A stretch of DNA of 64,000 bases from Blasia pusilla (GCA_050084515.1 CM114275.1:21886001-21950000); one strand, 5' to 3'; shown: positions 24,801 to 34,907, numbered from the stretch's first letter. The notes: generated by a model from the sequence alone, not told the origin. Made by a program: numbers and translations.

Positions 24801-26405
24801 GATGCCACACGCAGCATAGCCAGCTCCTTCACGTATTCTGCGTCCGCCATGGGCTACTACATGAGCTCCCTCCTAGTCGACGCCGTGAACGCCATCACTC
24901 GTCGACACAAGGTCCGTCCCTCTTCCGTCCACAATAATCCCTCTTTTCCTTCTAAAAATAAAGAAATTTTTAAAGTATATAGTCTATGATGCATTCATAT
25001 GTTTGAAATATTTTTAATTTTGAAATTTTCATGTCAAATATAGAGGTATTTGTAAATCAAGAAATCATTCTTTCATAAAATAAAAATTTACTTTCTAATT
25101 ATTTTCCTTATCCTCCCGTTCACGGATATCTCGAATTTCTATTGGCCTTCCACTAAGCAAGTGGGATGATGACTGGCATGGATATGAAAGTTTTATCGAC
25201 TTTCTAAAAGTTCTACAGGATAAAAATTGTATTGGCATTCCCTTTAGCATGTCGTACAATGGTTCCCATGGATATGAAAGTTTTATCAATTTTTTTCAAG
25301 TAGCGGGATCATAGCACAACAAGCCTCAAGCATAGCACGTTGTGGAAAGAGTTTAACATGACACGTGATATTATTTTAGATTGGGTGTAAATAATAGAGC
25401 AATTGGATGTAAGGAGATCCAAATTCCAAATCTATTCAAAGCTCAAATATTACTCGCTTGAACTGTGGCTTGAGGAGAATAAGTTCTACAATGAGCCCCC
25501 TTCCCTCCCATGGAGCGGTGCGGAGGGTTGAAGAAATGATTCCAACAACAACAAACTGGTCTAGTTTTCGTTGGTTGTTTGTTTCTTTTTTAGTATTGGG
25601 TGGGTGCGAGGAAGTATTTTTATTTCGATGCTTCTTCTTTTTGGCCACAATTGTTTCCGCAAACCCTATCTACCTAATTATGCTATGGGAAAAATCCATA
25701 GTTTGGTATAGGATAGCGTATGACAGTTCTTATGAGATGGAAGAGCTTATCACCATTTTGGGGGGTGGGGTGGTTGAAATTTAAAGGGAATTTTTTGGGG
25801 ATTATTTTTTTAATGTGTCTTTTCCTTAATGGGGTCTTTTTTCCCGTGCACCCCACGGGAAATTCTGATCAAAAAATGAGTGTTGCTTACAGTTATTGTA
25901 TATAGGTCACAAGAAAATTATTACAATTCAATTTGAACCATGGAAATCCAATTATCGTTTTTTATAAATGGGAAATGTGTGGAATGATAGGTGATGATTT
26001 CCAAATGATGAAAGAAATATTTCTCTAGCAAGACAAGATTATAAATATGTATTCTTTTTTAAACATGTTTTTCTTTAAAGAAAAACCTGCTGCTGAATTC
26101 AAATCTTCGGGATGACTTATCCACTCATGCATCTCACCCTCATGTGTGAATAGGGAGGAAGTTGGTTGGACGGGCAGCTCAACAATGGAGGGCTCCAAAA
26201 GTTTTATTGGCTTTTGGCTGCCCTGCTAACTTGCGACCTCTGCCTATTTTTGGGGTGCGCGCACATATACAAATATAAGTATGACTGGTATCACATTGAT
26301 GTAGCAACACTTCCAAATGTAGAGGGAGCTATCCGGAAGGAAGTAATAGATCCGCGATCTCCATCGCCTGCCCGGAGAGACACGGATATTTGGGAGCTAC
26401 AATGA
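21824..26405 (+). CDS. NRT1/PTR family (NPF/POT) transporter, spliced
   Basis: A major-facilitator transporter of the proton-coupled oligopeptide/nitrate family. Plant members move nitrate, peptides, hormones or glucosinolates across membranes. Exons with matching phase: an exon ending at 21887 (TGTWKAAAFVF), 22208-22425 (TNNFTGTCYLFTVLGGFVAD, YWTIAGG), 22958-23508 (PTR signature region GIGAVRPN..VGADQFDD), 23865 to 24309 or 24330 (LPIWATTAMVSIVFSQ), 24672-24911 (MKMWWLVPQFF, SQYQFFYHEASDATRS) and 26154-26405 (LNNGGLQKFYWLLAAL, C-terminal tail, TGA). The 24672 exon is preceded by CTGCAG, and its last codon joins in frame to GGSWLDGQL. The start is uncertain: an in-frame ATG is at 21824, but coding may begin earlier, as the frame is open back to the CAG at about 21,772. 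The usual ExxE[K/R] motif of helix 1 is replaced by GAEFQGA. Substrate cannot be predicted. Confidence 0.88.
25139..25310. repeat. Two-unit tandem repeat (period 90 bp) in an NPF intron
   Basis: TATTGGC(C/A)TTCC..TTAGCA/CTAAGCA and CATGGATATGAAAGTTTTATC occur twice 90 bases apart inside the long last intron (24,912-26,153) of the transporter gene. The rest of this AT-rich intron shows nothing recognisable. Confidence 0.6.
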
Positions 26406-26889
26406 CCTTAACGTTAACCTCAAGACAAGACCTTGTACTTGGTCATGAACTCTACATGCACGTTCTTGTTGTGCATAGGTGAAAATTTCATTATTATTTT
26501 TAGATAAAAAATAAAATTGAAAAGAGGATAGATCAGTTTATTCGACAGTAGAAAGTTTTAGTAAATGATTATGGATTTTAAATCTAGAATTTAAATAAAA
26601 TTTCCAAAATTAAAATGTGGGGATGGAGAAGGCATACAGGAGATGGGAAGAAGTGGAGTTTGAAACAATGAGGATAAGTACATAAAAGATGAGAAGAGGG
26701 ATTGAGTTTTTTTCCATGGTAAAACTTATATTATTACAAGAAAGTGCATACATGGTTATAAGATTGATTTCATACATTGATAGTTAAAAAGGAATAAGAG
26801 TTGGAGGATTTGATTTTTTCCCAAAATTAAATTCTTGGATACAAGGCTTTTAAATAAAGAGATGTGAAGGGGGATTTATAAGTAGGTTA

Positions 26890-27420
26890 TTTAAAAAGGA
26901 ATCATGCCATCTTCAAGGCGTTCTTCCTTCAACGCCTCGGAGATGGTGCGTTGAACCTCATTGAAAGGCTCGAGTAGTTGAACCCCCATGTCCTTTCTCC
27001 AAGTGTCCTTGCTCACCTTCCTCTTAACCCACGATGACTCCTTAGGTTCATCTCCCCGAGGTTTTGTCCCCCAAACCCTTATCCTGATTGGATAACTGGT
27101 TGAATATAGCTAATATGTTAGTTAGTTTTAACGGCATCACTAGGAACTCATAGGATCCGAATTTTTTCCTCATCGCAGTCTTATGTTAATCCCCTTCTTC
27201 GATTTGGATTTGGTAATACCCTTTTCCTTAGATCAATCTTTATAAAGATACTTGGACCTTGCCACCACATTGAACAAGTCACCTACTAAAGGCAACGAAT
27301 ATATGCTTATTCTTGATGGGCTTTTTGTTCAACGCCTTGTAATCACGCACAAGCGCATATACTCATCCTTCTTTGAGGTGAAAATGGAAGGGGATCCAAA
27401 CGCTAACTTACTCGTGGTAA
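26890..27420 (-). pseudogene. Chromovirus-like Ty3 fragments (gag and RT scraps)
   Basis: Bases 26,900-27,080 are a diverged match to 40,820-40,960 (TCAACGCCT(T)GGAGATG..CGTTGAACCTCATTGAAA), in the gag region of a minus-strand element. Bases 27,240-27,420, read on the minus strand, give VRDYKALNKKPIKNK, the degenerate form of the RT motif DYRALNK.TIKNKYP. These are short relics without an intact domain. Confidence 0.55.
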
Positions 27421-27429
27421 TGAGCCTTG

Positions 27430-27900
27430 TCGTTTGCATACACATTACTACGCAAGATACATTGTTGTCACCGAATGCACATTCAAACACATCACATACC
27501 ATACTAACTTATGGCATCTAAACATCAAGACGATCGAGTACCAAAATATCTCCAATAAATGACAAGCACTCAAAATGTCTCACAAGATGCACACAACTAT
27601 ATCTCTCTCATATGTCAAACCAAGTTCATTGTGCTAATGAGAGGTCTGGATTATTCACAAGGCAAGAAGGACCATAATTCAGTCGCCTCATGCCAAGAGG
27701 TTCAACAAAGAGAGAATGAGCTCCAAAGCTCTCTTTCCCAAGCTCTCTCCATGGTAACCTATACTCGCACGTCATCTCCTTGGCTCTTGACCTGCTGTAA
27801 GGGATCAAGAGCCACTTCCCAAGGGGAAAGTCAACTCTATTCCGAATCATAACTTACCCCAAATAGTAAGTTTTTATCTATAGCTCCAAATGAGCCAAAA
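27430..27900. repeat. Dispersed repeat family R1, copy 3
   Basis: Same ordered blocks as 15,590-16,330 (CATACACATTACTACGCAAGATACA, GTCTGGATTATTCACAAGGCAAG, TCATGCCAAGAGGTTCAACAAAGAGAGAATG, CTTGGCTCTTGACCTG) but without the CT expansion. Confidence 0.65.
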
Positions 27901-27987
27901 TCAAGAAGAAACTTGCCGAAATCAAGAGGAAACCTGCTCTCTCAGGTTATCCAAACCCTCAAGTTGCTCGAGCCCTCAACAAGATAA

Positions 27988-28036
27988 CCTCGACCTCCTT
28001 AGGAGGTCGAGGACGCCCGACCTCCTTAGGAGGTCG
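27988..28036. repeat. Two adjacent near-perfect palindromes
   Basis: The first (27,988-28,012) has 12-base arms CCTCGACCTCCT and AGGAGGTCGAGG around one T. The second (28,018-28,036) has arms CGACCTCCT and AGGAGGTCG around one T. They share the same core, so one looks like a duplicate of the other. Confidence 0.9.
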
Positions 28037-28111
28037 AGGGCGCCTTCGAGGATATTGATATTTGAGAATACAAATCAATGCAGCTCAATATCCTTGAGAG
28101 GTTATTGAGGG

Positions 28112-28237
28112 TTGTCGTGTCTTCTAGGATAAATTGACAAGTTTTGGGAGAGCGCCTTTCAGGATATTTATATTTGAGAATAAAAATCAAAGGCACTCTC
28201 CCAAAACTCGTCGATTTATCCTAAAAGACGTGACAAT
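28112..28237. repeat. Foldback element with imperfect arms of about 45 bp
   Basis: The left arm runs from GTCGTGTCTTCTAGGATAAA through TTTTGGGAGAGCGCCT. The right arm from about 28,191 is its near reverse complement: AGGCACTCTCCCAAAACTCG then TTTATCCTAAAAGACGTGAC. The loop is AT-rich and carries TATTTGAGAATA.AAATCAA, which also occurs at about 28,057-28,077. It resembles a foldback or MITE-like unit. Confidence 0.7.
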
Positions 28238-28319
28238 ACGCTTTCCTCCAATGACTTAATATGCTCATACAAGAGTTGCCTTTCTTGGGGAGTCATCCTC
28301 TAAGGGTTCCTCATGATCA

Positions 28320-28859
28320 AGGTCCCTATGGTGTCGTATGCATACATATCGCTACACAACATACATCGCTGTGACAGAACACACACACAAACACACACAA
28401 TCCCATGCTAACTCATAACATCTAAACAACAAGACAATAAGTACCAATCAAGATCCAATCTCTCTCACAACACCATAGTTCTCACATGTATGCACTCTCA
28501 CATGTCTCTCTCAATGTCAAACCAAACCCACTCTCCTAATGAGAGGCTTGGGTTACACTCACAAGGCAAGGGACCATAACTCAGCCGCCTCGTGCCAAGA
28601 AGTTCAACAAAGAGAGAATGAGCTCTCAAGCTCTCTCTCCTTGAGATATACCCCTCCCTTCTCCCAAACTTTCTCCATGGTAACCTATGCTCCCAAGTCA
28701 CCTCCTTGGCTCTTGACCTGATGTAGGAGGTCAAGGGCCACTTACCAAAAATAGAAGGATGACCATATACTCAAAATGGTACCTACCTAAAATAGTAAGT
28801 TCCTCAATATGGCTCCAAATGAACCTAAACGAAGGGGAAACCTGCTCTCTCAGGTTTCC
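28320..28859. repeat. Dispersed repeat family R1, copy 4
   Basis: Contains CATATCGCTACACAACATACATCGCTGT, CCATGCTAACTCATAACATCTAAACAACAAGAC, the AATGTCAAACCAAACCCACTCTCCTAATGAGAGGCTTGGG block and CTCTTGACCTGATGTAG, ending directly against the transposon copy that starts at 28,860. Confidence 0.7.
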
Positions 28860-29691
28860 CTCGGGGGGGACACTCTATGTATACCTCCTACATCACCTAC
28901 GACGTTTTGGGGTCGGAAACCCCTAACTTATAAGTGAATTTTTTTTTCCTCCCCCTTACTTACTTTAAAATCGCAATTTTTTTAAAATTATGACCCTAAA
29001 TTTTGTTAAGTAAATTTGTGTCCTTGATTTGTTTAGGGACTTGAAAGTAAAGATAAGTACCCTTCGCGCGGCGGTCTTGTATTGTTGCACTTGATAATAG
29101 GCTATCAAAAGCTTTCAGCAATACCCAAGCCACTGCCAAACATAGTATGATATGTAAGGTGGAATTATCTGCATGTTTCCATTGAATCAATATTTAGTGC
29201 AACTTCCACTTTCCCCATTACTATGACACCTATGACGGAGAGGAATTGAACCTCTGTATGGGCAGGATGCTCATATGGCCACGCCGTCATCCCCCTAATC
29301 TATCCCCTCCCAAAACTAGCCTATCATAAACTCAGAAAACAACTTCACACTGTAACATGCACATCACTTGGCAAAAGACGACACGCTGCGGATGTAATCA
29401 TTGATCACTCGTAAATCATTGTTATCCAATTCATATATCCTGGATGTAAGACTTGGTTTCATGGACAAGCTCACATTTGAAATTACCATTTCAATGTCTA
29501 TATATTGGCCATCACATGCATCATATGTGAACAAGGTGTTGCTCTTACGTGTGCGCCGATAGCAATTGCACAATATCTGACAAACACTGCCTGTCTATCC
29601 ATCTTTTGGGACAGGTCGGTCCAAAAGATCAATAGGAGATCTACATCTACCCCATTGACTACCGTATTTTTGTTTGATGAATAAAATGCGA
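28860..29691 (-). mobile_element. Truncated copy of the transposon at 41.4 kb
   Basis: Bases 28,860-29,691 match 41,416-42,247 without any gap and with only about three mismatches seen by eye. They cover the transposon end next to the transposase stop codon and the last codons of that frame. The match stops abruptly at ATGCGA, where a perfect hairpin begins. The internal and other terminal sequences are absent, so this is a deleted or internally rearranged, non-autonomous copy. High identity argues for recent movement or duplication. Confidence 0.85.
29232..29290 (-). other. tRNA-like sequence within the transposon end (copy 1)
   Basis: On the minus strand ATGACGG and CCGTCAT can form a perfect 7-bp acceptor-like stem, followed inward by a 5-bp arm AGAGG-TTCAATT-CCTCT with the length and loop of a T arm. 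The 28 bases between are too few for normal D and anticodon arms. It may be a decayed organellar or nuclear tRNA gene captured by the transposon. The same sequence is at 41,788-41,846. Confidence 0.4.
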
Positions 29692-29692
29692 G

Positions 29693-29740
29693 TGACCTAC
29701 TGAGGCCCTAGGAATGGTTTCCTAGGGCCTCAGTAGGTCA
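29693..29740. repeat. Perfect 22-bp inverted repeat with 4-base loop
   Basis: Arms TGACCTACTGAGGCCCTAGGAA and its exact reverse complement are separated by TGGT. It lies directly at the truncation point of the transposon copy. Confidence 0.95.
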
Positions 29741-29779
29741 TCCTCGACCTTCCGAACCTATCCTTCACTATTTGCGAAG

Positions 29780-29960
29780 GCGCTCTACTAGATCTCACCG
29801 ATCTATCCTAAAATACGTGACAGTTATGGAGCACATACACATCGCTACACAATATACATCGCTGTCACCGAACACACACACAAACACGCACGATCCCATG
29901 CTAACTCATGACATCCAAACAACAAGACTAGAAGTACCAAAATATCTCCAATCGCCCCCC
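29780..29960. repeat. Dispersed repeat family R1, partial copy
   Basis: Contains GGCGCTCTACTAGATCTCACCGATCTATCCTAAAA (compare 16,290-16,325), then the CATCGCTACACAATATACATCGCTGT and CCATGCTAACTCATGACATCCAAACAACAAGAC blocks. It ends where sequence next to the Ty3 element begins. Confidence 0.65.
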
Positions 29961-30132
29961 TAGCTGGTGGTTAAGACCCTCTAACTCCACATAGCCATCT
30001 ATTCCTACCTTCCATGACATACACCTCTCACACGCTAAGAGCAAGAAGGCCGGATGCTCATGGGGTCCCATCATTAGTCGCCTTCTTGTCATCCATATCA
30101 CAGACACAAGTCAGAATGTAGAACTACCTACG

Positions 30133-30262
30133 CTATGTATATCTGGGACACATCCATCGTCCCTTAGGAACCCTAGTGAGTGGTGGCGTCTGACATGCCA
30201 TATGCCATCCATCACAGACTAACATAGTGGCTGCACCACGGGCGGAACCACATAACATATAT
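30133..30262 (-). pseudogene. PHD-type zinc finger at integrase C terminus (degenerate)
   Basis: The last residues of the polyprotein read YMLCGSARGAATMLVCDGWHMAC, then PPLTRVPKGRWMCPRY. This follows the C4HC3 pattern of a PHD finger (CxxC, CxxC, HxxC, WxCPxC). In this copy the first and last Cys are both Tyr, and a few residues between CDG and WHMAC are missing. PHD fingers commonly read histone H3 tails; here it occupies the place where chromoviruses carry a chromodomain, so a role in guiding integration is a reasonable inference. The reading frame continues from the integrase. Confidence 0.65.
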
Positions 30263-31544
30263 CTCAAGCCTACAAGAACAACTATTAAGCTTGGATCAAT
30301 TGTATCGTCAATGTTCGGAAGATGACATAGCGCACGTTTACGCACATGGTCCTTCCAAACCATACCATCACGTCCCTCCAATAAGAGAACACCGGATGGC
30401 AAAATCTCACACCCTCTCAAGATGGTACGCCATGCAGTCACTTCCAACGTCGTGGCTGCCGTCTGCTGCAAGTAGACATAGTCTCCCTGATGAAACCTCC
30501 GGATAGTAGGTCGATAACCACCTCCCTGATTAGTCGCATACCTCAACGTATCCGGATGTTGCACAATCGCCAAGTTCTCAAACGCCATGGGCATCACTCT
30601 CCAAAACAACTCAGCCCTCTGAGAACATGCTCGCATCCATACATCAAGGTCATCAAGGTTCAACACCTCACCAACATCTTGACGAATGACCGCAGGTAAA
30701 TCTGGCCCTCGGTCATAAAGCATCAAGTACAGTGAGAAAGACGCTAAGGATGCCTGCCTGCTGAATCTGTATACCATCACCAACCACGGCAATTGAAGGT
30801 CCCAATTTCCTAGGTGACCTATCTGCAAGCCATACTTGCATAGTCCTCTCTTCATTGTCTAGATAACCGCTCCGCTAGTCCATCCGCCTCATGATGATCT
30901 CGTGAAGTAATGCGGTGTTTGATCAGTGCCTGATCACACAAGGTTTGAAACTCCCCGTGGAACTATGTACCATGCTCTGTCAACACCTCATCCGGCGTGC
31001 CGTAATGACTCAGCACTCGATCTAGAAAGGGGAACCCTACTCCCTCACTCGCTTTGTTAGGAAATGCAACCAACTCTATCCACTTTGAGAATTGCTCGAC
31101 CATCACCAACACATAATGACTATGGCGCTCCGTCAAAGGCAAAGGTCTTGCAAAATCCAAACTCCATCTATAACCTAAACCCATGATCGGAAGTGGATGC
31201 AACTATGGAGTCGGAGCATTCAACAATGATTGGACTTGATCACACACCATGTATCTGGCAACAAACTGCTGAACGTCAGTCTGCATGCCTTGCCATCAAT
31301 ACTGAATTTGGAGTAAGTTGTATCTCCGCTTCACTCCAAAATGACCCAACTCCTCGTGGGCATACCGTACCAAACGTGCTCTCTGCAAAGGATGAAGCAA
31401 TACACGTACTCTACCATCCTTCCACACTCGCAACACATATGTGCCCTCCCACCAAAATCGTTTGGCTCGCTCTAGGATCCAATCTCGCTTTCTAGCACCT
31501 ACTGTGCTCGCGACGCTGCTAGTACACATGTACTCCAAGACCAC
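30263..31544 (-). pseudogene. Ty3/gypsy integrase (degenerate)
   Basis: The zinc-binding HHCC region is at about 31,300-31,400 (RYAHEELGHFGVKRRY). The catalytic core follows: GYRWSLDFARPLPLT holds the first Asp; the second motif reads EVLTEHGT where Asp is expected, so this Asp is Glu; the Glu is in HHEADGLAER. A stop codon follows GT. The C-terminal part keeps NWDLQLPW, YRFSRQASLASFS, GGGYRPTIRRF..GDYVYLQQ and RDGMVWKDHVR, then enters the PHD finger. Frameshifts separate the core from the C-terminal part. Confidence 0.8.
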
Positions 31545-31699
31545 TCCATTTTCATGAATGTCTTGGCCACCTGTCGTCTCCTCACCGGCCTTTGGATCTT
31601 AGGACTCTCCATCAGACCTCGCCATCGAAGTCTCAGAAATCTCGCTTTCCATAGCCAACAAGCCCAAATAGGATGACGCATGCCATCCTGGTACCAACA

Positions 31700-32970
31700 C
31701 CTCATCACTCTCACCATGCCAACGAGCTCCAGTCGCATCTCGCTGACTCAGTCATCAATTACAGCTCAAACCATGTGCATCCTGGTTGAGCGTCCCACAT
31801 CTATGCACCACCTGGAAGTCATACTCCTGCAACAAAAGAGCCCACCTCGCAAGCTTCCCTATAAGCTTGTCGGACTCCATCAACCACTTAAGTGACTGAT
31901 GGTTAGTAATGATAGTAAAGGGATTTCCAAATAGATAACATCTTAAATGTGCGACAACCCACACTGTAGCCAAGCACTCACCCTCTTACGAGCTATACTT
32001 TGCCTCTACAGTGTTGTTCGAGCGATTGGCGTAAGCCACCATGAACTCTCTACCATCATCGTCATGTTGGGTGAGCACGGCTCTAAGCCCCAACATGCTC
32101 CAATCGGTATGCAATTGGAAAGGACGCCCCCTGATCGGTCTCCTCACTATGGGCACGGACGTCAATCTATCCTTAAGCATATGAAATGCTCTCTCTTGCT
32201 CATCCCCCCAGTGCCACTCTTGATCCACCTTGGTCAACAAGATCAGCGTCTTGGCAATCGAGCTAAAACCCTTGACGTACCGTCGATAGAAGTTTGCCAA
32301 TCCCATGAATGCATGAACTCGACTCACATTTGTAGGGCATGGAATGCCTGAAATAGCCTCTACCTTTGTCTGCTGCATACCAAGGCTCCCTCGGTATATC
32401 GTATGACCTAGGTACTCAATCTGGTCGTAGAAGAACTTGCACTTGCCTCGATGTAGCTTCAGTCCATGTAACTCCAGTCGTCGAAACACCTCCTCTAGAT
32501 GTTGCTCATGCTCCTCAACCGTGGTAGTAAAGACTACGATATCATCAATATAACACCTAACAAAATCCAAACGTGCCAAGATCCTATCCATGACCCTCTG
32601 AAACTCAGCTAGGGCGTTCTTTAACCCAAATAGTAAGAACCACCAATAGTACAAGAAATCCTTCCCATGAGGATCGATACCCCAAAATACCGTCTTCTGC
32701 CTATCCTCCAATCTGATAGGCAGCTGATGGTATCTGGCTAGAAGATCTAACAAATTGAAGATCTTTGCATGCCTAATAGCATCAAAGATCTCCTCAAGAT
32801 TGGGCATGGCATACCTATCGGACTTTGTCTATCGATTGATAGGTCGGTAATCTCCACACATCTGCCTATCTGTCCAATTGCCATGCACATCCTTCTTGGC
32901 GGGCATGACAGTGGCAGATGCATACTCTCTATGCGATATCTTCACTAGTTCTGCGCCAACCAAGTCTTGG
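31700..32970 (-). pseudogene. Ty3/gypsy reverse transcriptase and RNase H (degenerate)
   Basis: From high to low coordinates: PAKKDVHGNWTDRQMCGDYR with a stop in the following TKSDRYAMPNLEEIFDAI stretch; LLARYHQLPIRLEDRQKTVF; FGLKNALAEFQRVMDR; the catalytic CYIDDIVVF with both Asp residues of YxDD intact; the thumb and connection with EYLGHTIY and HAFMGLANFYRRYVKGF; RNase H with FQLHTDWSMLGLRAVLTQ, and TNHQSLKWL where TDHQ is usual. Roughly 270 codons from 32,807 to 31,986 are open, the longest intact stretch of the element. Confidence 0.88.
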
Positions 32971-32999
32971 CTCCTACTCTGAATCAGAGCCCTCTCCAT

Positions 33000-33599
33000 G
33001 TTACTGTACCTCTAGGGTCGTCGGAAGATCGGCGTGTCACTCGACAACTCAATGGGGATCCTTGGACCCTTCAGCGTATCCAAGTCCTGCATACTAAATG
33101 CAAAACAACTCCTATAACTCCTAAGGAACTAGTGGATCTGGCGCGGCTCTCCTCTTGTCAGCTTAGGGCCCATATGTGGCTCCCAAGTCTCCCTCGTGAC
33201 TATGGTAGGACTCTTTGACATGGGTGCTAGTGGTTGCTATGGTGCAATCCCGTCTCGGACAACAAAACTCGACTGCTCCCTTGCAGCCAATTGCAAAATC
33301 GGATCTCCATTTGCAGTACTCGGAACCACGCTCGATGCTGTGGCTACCATCTCTTAGCGTACGTGCAAAACATCCCAAGAAGTCCAAGGGTGTCTCTCCC
33401 GATCATCCCTGGTGTGTCGATCTCCTCGGTTCTTGCCCCCAAGCACTGCCTCAACCGTCTCTGTAGGCATGGGGCTCACCAACGCAACTTTTGTGATCTG
33501 TCGCATCTTCAAACGACGTTGCTCTTCTACTCCTAAGCTGAAAATCCATGTCAAGCAGTTCAGGTCCATTTCCTAACCCAAGACATGATGTCGTGATAC
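33000..33599 (-). pseudogene. Linker between methyltransferase and RT of the Ty3 element
   Basis: No domain is recognised. Open stretches in two frames continue the polyprotein between the methyltransferase C terminus and the RT fingers. This copy has stops and frame changes here. Confidence 0.4.
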
Positions 33600-34609
33600 C
33601 TATGATAGTGAGGGTACTGCCGTCACTCCTGTGGGGAATCCCATCGCTCGCTCTCTCTCATCGGCGTTGGGCTCCACCAACCTCTGTACTTGGTCATCCC
33701 AAACCAAGACAGGTCCGGCCTCCTTGAATGCATAGCAAGCGAGAAAACTCACCAATGTGGGAAAGAATGCTCGTGGCATGCCAATCCTGTTGACCACAGT
33801 CAACGGCAGTCAATCATTGTGCCTCACTGCATGTGATCAACGGCCCGGATCCAATATAGAATCCACCAAAAAATCGGAGGGACGCTCCACTCTTGCATAA
33901 GCCCTCCGCAACACCTCACGTGGTACCAAGTTGGTCCACCAAAGATGCGGGTAGTGTGCTCTAGAACTTACACTCGCTGCATCTAACAATACTGTCGGGC
34001 CGATCCATGCGCGAACCTGATGTGCACTTGTCACCACGCGGGACCTCGAATCGCCCAAACTTGGCACATTCTCCAAAATATATTTTGGAGAACGAGGCTG
34101 ATGCTCTTGTAAATATTGAAAAATCCGCATCATCTCCCAGAACAACCTAGACCAAGTATCAGCTAGCCCGCTACCTCGTCCAGCACTTGATTGGCCTGAC
34201 ACGGCCAACCAGAAATGACCAAGTCTAAGGTCCCTACCCGCTCCAAGTCATGCGTCCCCAACAATCAAATGTCCCTCGGTAGGGAACTCTGGTAATCCTG
34301 AATGGTGGACGAAGAGAACAAGTCGGGAAAACGGAGGCGCAATTGCACCACATGGTGAAGTGAAGCGTACCTCGCAACATCATCAATCTCCACATATAGG
34401 TATTGTTGCACGTGCACTCCAGCGTGCAAAATAGTAGCTAACCTAGTGTTGATCCCTCCAAAGAGATCCAACACCCGAATACCCTCCTCTGGGATGCACC
34501 ACACAATCGGGGTGGTGTCCAAAGGGGTCATAGCAGCAGTCTTGACTACCGGGGGTTCCTCTGACTCATCACACTCTAGTGAAAATGTCTCGCTCCACGC
34601 GGTCTGCAC
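33600..34609 (-). pseudogene. DNMT3-like cytosine-5 DNA methyltransferase domain of the Ty3 element (frameshifted)
   Basis: Motifs run in the unpermuted order of DNMT3, not the circularly permuted order of plant DRM. Motif I: GIRVLDLFGGINTRL, then a YLYVEIDD strand. Motif IV: LDLVISGWPCQ, with the catalytic Cys codon at 34,199-34,201. Then SSAGRGSGLADTWSRLFWEM, motif VI ILENVPSL, motif VIII IGPTVLLDAASVSSRAHYP with LWWTNL (compare the DNMT3 pattern NPVMIDAKEVS..HRARYFWGNL) and motif IX/X PNADERERAMGFPTG. The target-recognition part is short. The frame shifts just after PCQ near 34,195 and again between about 33,840 and 33,800, so this copy is inactive. The enzyme would transfer a methyl group from S-adenosylmethionine to cytosine in DNA. 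It lies between protease and RT within the polyprotein. Confidence 0.85.
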
Positions 34610-34907
34610 ATGCTCAGTGGCTAAGCGTCAAAGCTCCTCAATCAAGCCCCAAAGCGGCACCTCTCCTCCACGGACTGATTCGGCTTTCATAACACTCCTC
34701 TCAATAGAAATATCAGGAACGGGAGTATCCTCTGCATGGACATGTCCCTCAATCAAATCACTAGGCCAAGTGATGGCATTGCTAAATGCTGCTAAGGTCG
34801 CCATCTCGCTGGCCGTCGCTCGATCACTGCACTTGTGAATCAAACGGGTAATGAGCTAAGGCGCCCATCACCTGACTCCATCCTGGTCTGTAGGACGCTG
34901 ACTCCTC
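34610..34907 (-). pseudogene. Linker between protease and methyltransferase
   Basis: An open minus-strand stretch with DLIEGHVHAEDTPVPDISIE. No known domain; it continues the polyprotein between the protease and the methyltransferase. Confidence 0.4.

Noticed and set aside
24672-24911. NPF gene truncated after the exon ending in ITRRHK
   Set aside because: A phase-compatible last exon with LNNGGLQKFYWLLAAL and a stop codon was found 1.2 kb downstream at 26,154-26,405.
33600-34609. Plant DRM-type methyltransferase
   Set aside because: DRM has permuted motifs (VI to X before I to IV); here motif I and PCQ come first, so a DNMT3-like order fits better.
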